A stretch of 64,000 nt of DNA from assembly GCA_029168955.1 (NCBI GenBank), contig JAPDOI010001320.1:131209-195208 (forward strand), read 5' to 3'. Positions 53,906 through 62,747 of the stretch are shown in pieces. The notes under the pieces are model-generated. The model worked only from the letters and a program-made list of their open reading frames with translations. It was not told the origin of the DNA and searched no databases. The position numbers were made by a program, and so were the translations under genes. Positions within the stretch are counted from its first letter, which is position 1; each line of letters begins with the position of its first letter. The DNA is from Aplectana chamaeleonis. Lineage: Eukaryota; Nematoda; Chromadorea; Rhabditida; Cosmocercidae.

Positions 53906-56520
53906 GGTGTGGATCGTGGTGGGACCGCCTAACTGCTGCATTTTGGATCCCTTAAACTTTCACCGTAATGGATCGTGCTGGGACCACCCTACCTGTTGCA
54001 TATAGGGTTCTTTAAACTTCCATTGTTATGGATTGTGGTGGGACCACCCTACCCGTTGCATATCGAGTCTCTTGAACTTTCGAAGTTATGGATCGTGGTG
54101 GGACCACCCTTCCTGTTGCATATCGAGTCTCTTAAACTTTCAAAGTTATGGATCGTGGTGGGACCACCCTACCTGTTGCATATTGGGTCTCTTAAACTTT
54201 CAAAGTTATGGATCGTGGTGGGACCACCCTATCTGTTGCATATCGAGTCTCTTGAACTTTCAAAGTTATGGATCGTGCTAGGACCACCCTACCTGTTGCA
54301 TATAGGGTTCTTTAAACTTTCATTGTTATGGATTGTGGTGGGATCACCCTAACTGATGCATATTGAGTCCTTTAAACTTTCGAGGCGATGGATCGTGGTG
54401 GGACCACCCTATCTGTTGCATATTGGGTTTTTTAAACTTTCACCGGTGTGGATCGTGGTGGAACCGCCCTAACTGCTGCATTTTGGATCCCTTAAACTTT
54501 CACCGTTGTGGATCGCGCTGGGACCACCCTACCTGTTGCATATAGGGTTCTTTAAACTTTCATTGTTATGGATTGTGGTGGGATCACCCTACCTGTTGCA
54601 TATCGAGTCTTTTGAACTTTTAAAGTTATGGATCGTGGTGGGACCACCCTAACTGTTGCATATTGAGTCCTTTGAACTTTCGAGGCTATGGATCTTGGTG
54701 GGACCACCCTACTTGTTGCAGATTGAGTCCTTTAAACTTTCGCCGTTATGGATCGTGGTGGGACCACCCTACCTGTTGCATATAGGGTTCTTTAAACTTC
54801 CATTGTTATGGATTGTGGTGGGACCACCCTACCTGTTGCATATTGGGTCCTTCAAACTTTTGACGTTACGGATCGTAGTGGGACCACCCTACCTGTTGCA
54901 TATCGAGTCTTTTGAACTTTCACAGTTATGGATCGTGGTGAGACCACGCTACCTGTTGCATATTGAGTCCTTTGAACTATCGAGGCTATGGATCATGGTG
55001 GGACCGCCCTACTTGTTGCACATTGGGTCCTTTAAACATTCACAATTATGAACCGTGCTGGGACCACTCTACCTGTTGCAAATCGGGTCCTTTAAACTTC
55101 CGAGGCTATGGATCGTGGTGGGACCACCCTACCTGTTGCAAATCGGGTCCTTCAAACTTTCGACGTTATGGATCGTAGTGGGACCACCCTACCTTTGCAT
55201 ATCGAGTCTTTTGAACTTTCAAAGCTATGGATCGTGGTAAGACCACCCTACCTGTTGCAGATTGAGTCCTTTAAACTTTCGCCGTTATGGATCGTGGTGG
55301 GACCACCCTACCTGTTGCATATTGGGTTTTTTAAACTTTAACCCGTGTGGATCGTGGTGGGACCGTCCTAACTGCTGCATTTTGAATCCCTCAAACTTTC
55401 ACCTCTATGAATCGTGCTAGGACCACCCTACCTGTTGGATATAGGGTTGTTTAAACCTTCATTGTTATGGATTGTGGTGGGACCACCCTACCTGTTGCAT
55501 ATTGAGTCCTTTAAACTTTCGCCGTTATGGATCGTGTTGGGACCACCCTACCTGTTGCATATTGGATCCTTTAAACTTTCGCCGTTATGGATCGTGGTGG
55601 GACCACCCTATCTGTTGCATATTGGGTTTTTTAAACTTTCACCGGTGTGGATCGTGGTGGGACCGCCCTAACTGCTGCATTTTGGATCCCTTAAACTTTC
55701 CCCGTTATGGATCGCGCTGGGACCACCCTACCTGTTGCATATAGGGTTCTTTAAACTTTCATTGTTATGGATTGTGGTGGGATCACCCTACCTGTTGCAT
55801 ATCGAGTCTTTTGAACTTTTAAAGTTATGGATCGTGGTGGGACCACCCTAACTGTTGCATATTGAGTCCTTTGAACTATCGAGGCTATGGATCATGGTGG
55901 GATCACCCTACTTGTTGCACATTGGGTCCTTTAAACATTCACAATTATGAACCGTGCTGGGACCACTCTACCTGTTGCAAATCGGGTCCTTTAAACTTCC
56001 GAGGCTATGGATCGTGGTGGGACCACCCTACCTGTTGCAAATCGGGTCCTTCAAACTTTCGACGTTATGGATCGTAGTGGGACCACCCTACCTTTGCATA
56101 TCGAGTCTTTTAAACTTTCAAAGCTATGGATCGTGGTAAGACCACCCTACCTGTTGCAGATTGAGTCCTTTAAACTTTCGCCGTTATGGATCGTGGTGGG
56201 ACCACCCTACCTGTTGCATATTGGGTCCTTCAAACTTTCAAAGCTATGGATCGTGGTGGGACCACCCTACCTGTTGCATATAGGGTTCTTTTGAACTTTC
56301 ACAATTATGGATCGTGGTGGGACCACCCTACTTGTTGCAGATTGAGTCCTTTAAATTTTCGCCGGTATGGATCGTGGTGGGACCGTCCTAACTGCTGCAT
56401 TTTGGATCCCTTAAACTTTCACCTCTATGGATCGTGCTAGGACCACCCTACCTGTTGGATATAGGGTTGTTTAAACCTTCATTGTTATGGATTGTGGTGG
56501 GACCACCCTACCTGTTGCAT

Positions 56521-56760
56521 ATTGAGTCTCTTGAACTTTCAAAGTTATGGATCGTGGTGGGACCACCCTATCTGTTGCATATCGAGTCTCTTGAACTTTC
56601 AAAGTTATGGATCGTGCTAGGACCACCCTACCTGTTGCATATCGAGTCTCTTGAACTTTCAAAGTTATGGATCGTGGTGGGACCACCCTATCTGTTGCAT
56701 ATCGAGTCTCTTGAACTTTCAAAGTTATGGATCGTGCTAGGACCACCCTACCTGTTGCAT
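56521..56760. repeat. Perfect 120-bp dimer repeat (2 copies)
   Basis: Two AAAGT-tag monomers alternate: one with GTGGTGGGACC and CCTATCTG, the other with GTGCTAGGACC and CCTACCTG. The pair is repeated exactly after 120 bp. It is the shortest clear HOR in the window. It also opens a 92-codon reverse-strand frame, which is a by-product. Confidence 0.8.
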
Positions 56761-56929
56761 ATAGGGTTCTTTAAACTTTCATTGTTATGGATTGTGGTGG
56801 GATCACCCTAACTGATGCATATTGAGTCCTTTAAACTTTCGAGGCGATGGATCGTGGTGGGACCACCCTACCTGTTGCATATCGAGTCTCTTGAACTTTC
56901 AAAGTTATGGATCGTGGTGGGACCACCCT

Positions 56930-57389
56930 ACCTGTTGCATATTGAGCTTTTTAAACTTTCACAGTTATGGATCGTGGTGAGACCACGCTACCTGTTGCAT
57001 ATTGAGTCCTTAGAACTTTCGAGGCTATGGATCTTGGTGAGACCACCCTACTTGTTGCATATTGAGTCCTTTAAATTTTCGCCGGTATGGATCGTGGTGG
57101 GACCACCCTACCTGTTGCATATTGGGTCCTTCAAACTTTCGAAGTTATGATCGTGGTGGGACCACCCTACCTGTTGCATATTGAGCTTTTTAAACTTTCA
57201 CAGTTATGGATCGTGGTGAGACCACGCTACCTGTTGCATATTGAGTCCTTAGAACTTTCGAGGCTATGGATCTTGGTGGGACCACCCTACTTGTTGCAGA
57301 TTGAGTCCTTTAAATTTTCGCCGGTATGGATCGTGGTGGGACCACCCTACCTGTTGCATATTGGGTCCTTCAAACTTTCAAAGTTATGA
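56930..57389. repeat. 239-bp tandem duplication next to the retrotransposon
   Basis: Positions about 56,935-57,150 and 57,175-57,389 share a TATTGAGCTTTTTAAAC monomer, a GCCGGTATGG monomer and a 59-bp monomer with GTTATGATCG that has lost one G. The shared deletion shows common descent. Confidence 0.8.
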
Positions 57390-57718
57390 TCGTGGTGGGA
57401 CCACCCTACCTGTTGCATATTGGGTCCTTCAAACTTTCAAAGCTATGGATCGTGGTGGGACCACCCTACCTGTTGCACATTGGGTACTTCAAACTTTCGA
57501 CGTGATGGATCGTGGTGGGACCACCCTACCTGTTGCACATTGAGTCCTTTAAACTTTCTAGGCTATGGATCGTGGTGGGACCACCCTACCTGTTGCATAT
57601 TGGGCTTTTTGAACTTTCACCGGTGTGGATCGTGGTGGGACCGCCCTAACTGCTGCATTTTGGATCCCTTAAACTTTCACCGTTATGGATCGTGCTGGAA
57701 CCACCCTACCTGTTGCAT

Positions 57719-57730
57719 ATAGGGTTCTTT
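57719..57730. repeat. Target-site duplication, left copy
   Basis: ATAGGGTTCTTT immediately precedes the first non-satellite base and is repeated at 60,906-60,917. The sequence is normal satellite; joining the two flanks through one copy restores an ordinary monomer. The outermost A could instead belong to the element's tail, giving 11 bp. Short duplications of this kind are expected from target-primed reverse transcription. Confidence 0.85.
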
Positions 57731-57943
57731 GGGGGTGTGTATACAAGTCTGTTGGTACCTGCTCGTTGGTGCCCCTGCTTCTACTGAACCCAGCAGACGT
57801 TTGAGTGTACACAGGGAACGTTCGAGCGATATAGCGTGCACAACTATATCGCGAAAGTATCCCGCACATTGCATAAAGGTGTTGCCGTCCGGCACACTAA
57901 GGCCTCTGGTCCATAACACCTTAGGATCCGTACCCAGGGAGTC
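57731..57943 (+). other. 5' untranslated region of RTE copy 1
   Basis: These 213 bp lie between the target-site duplication and the ATG at 57,944. The segment begins with GGGGGTGTGTATACAAG and has no similarity to the satellite. RTE elements carry an internal promoter in their 5' region as a rule; no specific motif is visible here. A short frame at 57,729-57,983 crosses it but shows no recognisable domain. Confidence 0.55.
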
Positions 57944-57970
57944 ATGGAGTCTTTGGCCACAAGCCACAAT

Positions 57971-58736
57971 TTCGCCACCCTGAACTGTCGATCGCTGTCG
58001 AGTGATATCCAAAAAACTTCGCTATCCAGACTTCTGAGCTATTTCCATGCACCGTTTGCTGCTTTGCAGAAAAAACCCGCCTCAAGGATAGACCCGTCAT
58101 CAGCGTCGGAGAGTACACCATCTACTGCGGTAACGCTGACGATAGGAGAGTGGGAGGCTGTGCAATAGCTGTAAGGAAGGATTTCAATGGTATGGTCAAG
58201 GAGTTCGGCTCAACGTCGTGTCGGAATGCATTCGTACGACTGCGGGATCACAGAGGATTCAATCTGTGGATAGTGAGTGCTCATGCGCCCACTGAAACCG
58301 CCGAAGACAATTCGAAGGATGCGTTTTATGAGGAACTCAATACGTTGCTGGCCAGGATACCTTGTCAACATGCTGTTGTCGTGGGGATTGACGCAAATGC
58401 GAAGATGGGACTTGATCAGGAATCCGAAGTACTCGGTAAATGGTTCTACCAGTGGAGCAAACATCGGACAATGGCTACCGCCTTTTCGACTTTGTGAACG
58501 CAGTGGTCTGATTATTGCATCGACATTCAAGAGGAATCATCGCCGCCATCAGCTTACGTGGCAGGGACCAACCCGGCTATCTCCAGAAGAGCAGCGGAAG
58601 CGGAAGATGACAACTTTGAAACTACAGCTTGACTATGTCCTGACGAGGAATATTCCAGTATCGGACATTCGAAGATCTAGAGCTGTGCTGGGATGTCGCA
58701 TTCGATTCGGATCACCGTCCTGTTCTGTTGAACTTC
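57971..58736 (+). other. APE-like endonuclease domain remnant, copy 1
   Basis: Motifs appear in the order of exonuclease/endonuclease/phosphatase domains. TLNCRS (Asn codon 57,983-57,985) is the first. The ALQET-like metal-binding motif near 58,060-58,080 has its Glu position destroyed by a frameshift. WIVSAHAPTE lies near 58,270-58,300, and GIDANAKMG at 58,384-58,410 holds the catalytic Asp and Asn codons at 58,390 and 58,396. LDYVLT is near 58,630. The terminal SDHRP is at 58,707-58,721. In an intact element this domain nicks the target DNA to prime reverse transcription. Four different frames are needed to read it. Confidence 0.88.
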
Positions 58737-59219
58737 ACTGCGAGGATTCATAAGAGGAAGCGAGGGGCTCAGCCTCTCCAGAGGATTGACATGACAAGTC
58801 TCAGAGATGAAGAGTGCAGAAGGAATTTCCGACAACGCGTTTCTATTCACATCGGAGTACGGACTAAGAAGAAACTTTGCGACGCGGATTCTTTTGTCAA
58901 GTGCATCCAGGACCTTCGAAAGAGGCACTCCCGGTTGTACAGCCTAAGAAGAAGTTCGCCTACGTCTCAGAAGAAACAACATCTACCTACAACAGAGTAT
59001 GTGCTCTCCGAACTGCAGGAAACTTCGTGGAGGAGAAGCGTCTGAGGAGGAAGTTGCGTCGGCAGCTTCAAAGTGACCGCGAACGAGTGGACGTGTAGAG
59101 CTAAGGAGTTCGAGAAGGCTTGGGAGGAGAAGAATCCGAGGAAAGCCTACACGTTGCTGCGACAGTATAGCGGGAAGATGAAGAGATGTTCTCCTGTCTT
59201 GAACACTACCAATGGAGTT

Positions 59220-60160
59220 GCAGTTGGTGATGCGACGCTGCCAATATGGAAGGATTACTTCAGTTCACTACTGAATCGTCCAGCGCCATCAGTACCTGAG
59301 CTCCCGCATGTTCAGAGAGCACATTACGATGTCAGTGAGGAACCGCCGACTGAGTCTGAAGTTTTGGATTGTGTCCGGAAAATGAAGAATGGAAACGCAG
59401 GTGGAGATGACAACATCACTGCTGAAATGCTGAAAGCTCTTCCTCCGTCTGGGATTCGTGAAATGACCAACACCATCCGTGCCATATGGATGAGCGAAAG
59501 GATACCCGATTCGTGGAGACATGCGATCATCGTACCTCTTCACAAGAAGCTATCCGTCACGGATCCTAAGAACTACAGAGGAATCTCTCTACTTCGTGTC
59601 ATGTACAAGAAGAGTAATTGAATCGTGGCAGCGGTTTTCGAAGCCATTACAGCTTGCTTTTTTGGACTTTGAAGCCGCGTTCGACTCTCCTCATCGTGAT
59701 CGATTGCTCAATGCTCTGCGAGCAGATGGAGTCCCGGAAAAGTATGTTCGGTTAATCGAGGACATGAACAAAGGAACAACAGCAGCAGTTCGTACACCTG
59801 TCGGATTTACGTCAGCTTTCGAGGTGAAAACAGGAGTAAGGCAAGGAGCCGTTGCAGGACCTTTTCTTTTCAACTTCGCCGTTGATGACATCATGCGGCG
59901 TAGAGTTGCATAGGAACGGTTTCCTGCGGATGTGATCCTAACACCATCAGGACGCGCTCCCTTGTCGACCTGGAGTACGCCGACGACATTGTGTTATTCG
60001 CTGAAAACAACGCAAAACTGCAAAGGATTGTGAACCTTGCGTTTCGAAGTATGCCGCAGCCTATGGACTTCCGTCTTCGTCCCGACAAATGCAAGCAGAT
60101 GTGGGTCTCTCAGAGGCCTTCAACTGGAGTTTGTGTGGACCGGACAACGTAATCTGAACT
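59220..60160 (+). other. Reverse transcriptase domain remnant, copy 1
   Basis: The segment MKNGNAGGDDNITAEMLK (near 59,380) and PLHKK..DPKNYRGISLL (near 59,540-59,600) match the N-terminal RT blocks of non-LTR elements. Block A, FLDFEAAFDS, is at 59,659-59,688 with the catalytic Asp at 59,665. Block B, GVRQGAVAGP, is at 59,833-59,862. Block C, YADD, is at 59,976-59,987. All three catalytic Asp codons survive, but they lie in two frames, and the fingers region between 59,612 and 59,613 is deleted. RLRPDKCKQMW follows at about 60,070-60,102. Confidence 0.9.
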
Positions 60161-60869
60161 GGTGGACGATTTCTGTTATTTGGGCTGTTTGCTGAAGAAC
60201 GATGGTAGTTATGCAGCGGATATTCGACAACGATGTGCGAAAGCTACGTCTGCATTCAATTCTCTAACCAGAGTGTTTGTGGTCTACCACCATCGCGAAG
60301 GAAGTCAAGTTGCGCTGGTCTACCTATCCGCTATTCTGCCTGTCTATCATGATGTACGGATCGGAGACGTGGGCAGCACCGGAGACTCAGATGGAAAGGT
60401 TTGATTGCACGGAGAGGAAGCTTTTAGGCGTTTGCTTGGATATTTCTGGCCGCGTGTATGCCATAACGAGAGACTTTACAAGGAAATCGACGCAGTACAT
60501 AAACGCTTGACACGAGGAGGTGCCAGCATCTCCTAACGCCATCTCAAGCAGCAATGGAAAGTCGACTTCAGACTGCTCAGGCATATACTAAGAAGAACGC
60601 CGGATCGTCTCGTACAACACGCTTTAAAAATGCTTCCAAATCCTGTCTGGAAACGGCCACCTGGGCGTAGGCGAAAGTTCTGGACGGATGTGGTTAAAGA
60701 GGATTTAAAGTCACTCGGCATCGAAAGACAGTTCAGGCGCGATGTATCGTTTCGCAGGAAATGGAATAGTGACAGCTGGATGGAATGTGTTCAAATTGTG
60801 GCTGAAGACCGTGAAAAAAGGACACGGCTGACTACTAGGACGGCACACCTCGGTGAAGATGCGGAATGA

Positions 60870-60905
60870 CCGCGTCAGGCGAAAGCCAACCGATTAAGTC
60901 AAGTC
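60870..60905 (+). other. 3' end and tail of RTE copy 1
   Basis: Only about 36 bp separate the last stop codon from satellite. The terminal GATTAAGTCAAGTCA holds two AAGTC units, consistent with the short simple-repeat tails of RTE elements; no poly(A) is present. It abuts the right target-site duplication. Confidence 0.75.
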
Positions 60906-60917
60906 ATAGGGTTCTTT
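60906..60917. repeat. Target-site duplication, right copy
   Basis: ATAGGGTTCTTT is identical to 57,719-57,730 and continues directly into AAACTTCCATTG, the rest of the interrupted monomer. Confidence 0.85.
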
Positions 60918-62747
60918 AAACTTCCATTGTTATGGATTGTGGTGTGACCACCCTACCTGTTGCATATCGAGTCTTTTGAACTTTCACAGTTATGGATCGT
61001 GGTGAGACCACGCTACCTGTTGCATATTGAGTCCTTTGAACTATCGAGGCTATGGATCTTGGTGGGACCACCCTACTTGTTGCACATTGGGTCCTTTAAA
61101 CATTCACGATTATGAACCGTGCTGGGACCACTCTACCTGTTGCAAATCGGGTCCTTTGAACTTCCGAGGCTATGGATCGTGGTGGGACCACCCTACCTGT
61201 TGCATATTGGGTCCTTCAAACTTTCAAAGCTATGGATCGTGGTGGGACCACCCTACCTGTTGCACATTGGGTACTTCAAACTTTCGACGTTATGGATCGT
61301 GGTGAGACCACGCTACCTGTTGCATATTGAGTCCTTAGAACTTTCGAGGCTATGGATCTTGGTGGGACCACCCTACTTGTTGCAGACTGAGTCCTTTAAA
61401 CTTTCACAGTTATGGATCGTGGTGAGACCACGCTACCTGCTGCATATTGAGTCCTTAGAACTTTCGAGGCTATGGATTTTGGTGGGACCACCCTACCTGT
61501 TGCATATTGGGTCCTTCAAACTTTCAAAGCTATGGATCGTGGTGGGACCACCCTACCTGTTGCACATTGGGTACTTCAAACTTTCGACGTTATGGATCGT
61601 GGTGAGACCACGCTACCTGTTGCATATTGAGTCCTTTGAACTATCGAGGCTATGGATCTTGGTGGGACCACCCTACTTGTTGCACATTGGGTCCTTTAAA
61701 CATTCACGATTATGAACCGTGCTGGGACCACCCTACCTGTTGCAAATCGGGTCCTTTGGGAACTTCCTCGAGGCTGATGGATCGTGGTGGGACCACCCTA
61801 CCTGTTGCATATTGGGTCCTTCCTAAACTTTCAAAGCTATCGGATCGTGGTGGGACCACCCTACCTGCTTGCACATTGGAGTACTTCAAACTTTTTCGAC
61901 GTTATGGATCGTGGTGGAGACCACGCTACCTGCTTGCATATTGAGTCCTTAGAACTTTCCGAGGCTATGGATCTCGTGGTGGACCACCCTACTTGTTGCA
62001 GACTCGGAGTCCTTTAAACTTTCACAGTTATGGATCGTGGTGAGACCACGCTACCTGCCTGCATATTGAGTCCTTAGAACTTTCTGAGGCTATGGTTGGT
62101 GGATTTGGGACCATCTACCTGTTGCATATTGGGTCCTTCAAACTTTCAAAGCTATGGATCGTGGTGGGACCACCCTACCTGTTGCACATTGGGTACTTCA
62201 AACTTTCGACGTTATGGATCGTGGTGAGACCACGCTACCTGTGCATATTGAGTCCTTAGAACTTTCGAGGCTATGGATCTTGGTGGGACCACCTACTTGC
62301 TTTGTGGCAGATTGAGTCCTTTAAATTTTCGCCGGTATGGATCGTGGTGGGACCACCCTACCTGTTGCACATTGAGTCCTTTAAACTTTGAAAGCTATGG
62401 ATCGTGGTAAGACCACCCTACCTGTTGCACATTGGGTACTTCAAACTTTCAAAGCTATGGATCGTGGTGGGACCACCCTACCTGTTGCACATTGGGTACT
62501 TCAAACTTTTGACGTGATGGAGAGTGGTGGGACCACCCTACCTGTTGCACATTGAGTCCTTTAAACTTTCTAGGCTATGGATCGTGGTGGGACCACCCTA
62601 CCTGTTGCATATTGGGCTTTTTGAACTTTCACCGGTGTGGATCGTGGTGGGACCGCCCTAACTTGCTGCCTGCATTTGGATCCCTTAAACTTTCACCGTT
62701 ATGGATCGTGCTGGAACCACCCTACCTGTTGCATATAAGGGTTCTTT
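60906..62747. repeat. 60-bp satellite array between the two RTE copies (about 31 monomers)
   Basis: The same monomer, orientation and register as the main block resume after the element. Up to about 61,745 monomers are clean. A 600-bp repeat is visible: 61,021-61,140 recurs at 61,621-61,740 with one difference seen. The order of monomers at 61,141-61,500 recurs at 61,741-62,120 but with many small insertions. The last monomers before 62,748 match those before 57,731, including the rare GACGTGATGG and CTAGGC tags. Confidence 0.93.

Larger units (their letters stand above)
1..57730. repeat. 60-bp satellite array, main block (about 960 monomers)
   Basis: The block is an uninterrupted head-to-tail array of a 60-bp unit, all in one orientation. 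Conserved segments of the unit are TATGGATCGTGGTGGGACCA, CCTACCTGTTGCATATTG and CCTTTAAACTTTC. Most monomers are exactly 60 bp; recurrent length variants are 59 bp (ACCTTTGCAT in place of ACCTGTTGCAT, or a lost base in TATTGGGTCC) and 62 bp (AGTGGGGGACC). The consensus is about 50% GC. No unrelated sequence is visible before 57,731. The unit was seen directly in the sequence; I do not recognise it as a named satellite. Its role is unknown; constitutive heterochromatin is the default inference. Frames that read through it give 20-residue peptide repeats and are not evidence of coding. Confidence 0.97.
46970..57730. repeat. Right-hand satellite domain (GTTTAAAC and GGATCC families)
   Basis: A distinct family, with CTGTTGGATATAGGGTTG followed by GTTTAAACC, is present about ten times (near 46,980, 47,277, 48,175, 48,475, 49,077, 50,398, 51,777, 52,977, 55,436 and 56,456) and I did not see it to the left. 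It follows a monomer with CTAACTGCTGCATTTTGG and GGATCCC. Blocks of 0.3-0.5 kb around it recur with spacings of about 300, 1,020, 1,200, 1,320 and 1,380 bp. The 59-bp ACCTTTGCAT class is also common here. Confidence 0.8.
57944..60869 (+). pseudogene. RTE endonuclease/reverse transcriptase pseudogene (copy 1)
   Basis: The ATG at 57,944 (MESLATSHNFATLNCRS) gives the expected N-terminus of the endonuclease. The protein then moves between frames near 58,072, 58,449, 58,494, 58,688, 58,915, 59,075, 59,612, 59,960, 60,270 and 60,425. In-frame stops are TAG at 59,911, TAA at 60,150 and TAA at 60,534. Near 59,612 RVMYK jumps directly to RRVIESWQR, leaving out about 40 residues that the family normally has, including the GFR-type motif of the RT fingers. 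The last segment (60,630-60,869) carries PPGRRRKFW and RTAHLGEDA, the usual RTE C-terminus, and ends at TGA 60,867. One base of frameshift there would extend it to a TAA at about 60,893, next to the tail. Some frameshifts lie in homopolymers and could be sequencing errors; the deletion is not explained that way. Confidence 0.9.
57731..60905 (+). mobile_element. RTE-type non-LTR retrotransposon, copy 1 (near full length, inactive)
   Basis: A 3,175-bp non-satellite insertion encodes, in order, an APE-like endonuclease and a reverse transcriptase followed by a C-terminal region, all broken by frameshifts. Single-ORF architecture, the EN-RT order, a very short 3' end and a total length near 3.2 kb are typical of the RTE clade. 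The protein closely resembles the RTE family common in strongylid nematodes (recognised from memory, not searched). There are no LTRs. The 3' end finishes with GATTAAGTCAAGTCA, a short repeat-like tail as in RTE elements. Flanking 12-bp target-site duplications lie in satellite DNA. The 5' end is probably complete or nearly so, because about 210 bp precede the first plausible start codon. The element cannot encode a working protein as given. Confidence 0.92.

Noticed and set aside
1..57730. CRISPR-like array
   Set aside because: The regular 60-bp period has no unique spacers; the whole unit repeats with graded variation, no cas genes are present, and the retroelement is of animal type.
1..57730. 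Telomeric repeat or rDNA spacer
   Set aside because: The unit is 60 bp with no TTAGGC-type short repeats, and no rRNA sequence is visible anywhere in the window.
57729..57983. 84-codon frame across the RTE 5' region as a separate ORF1
   Set aside because: It starts in the target-site duplication, shows no recognisable domain, and its frame is lost in copy 2.
58210..58530. Reverse-strand frames opposite the RTE endonuclease and RT (also at 59,289, 59,691 and 63,245)
   Set aside because: They are antisense shadows of the endonuclease/RT coding sequence with no motifs of their own.
57731..60905. LTR retrotransposon or integrated virus
   Set aside because: There are no LTRs, gag, protease, integrase or envelope; an APE-like endonuclease upstream of a non-LTR type RT identifies an RTE-class element.
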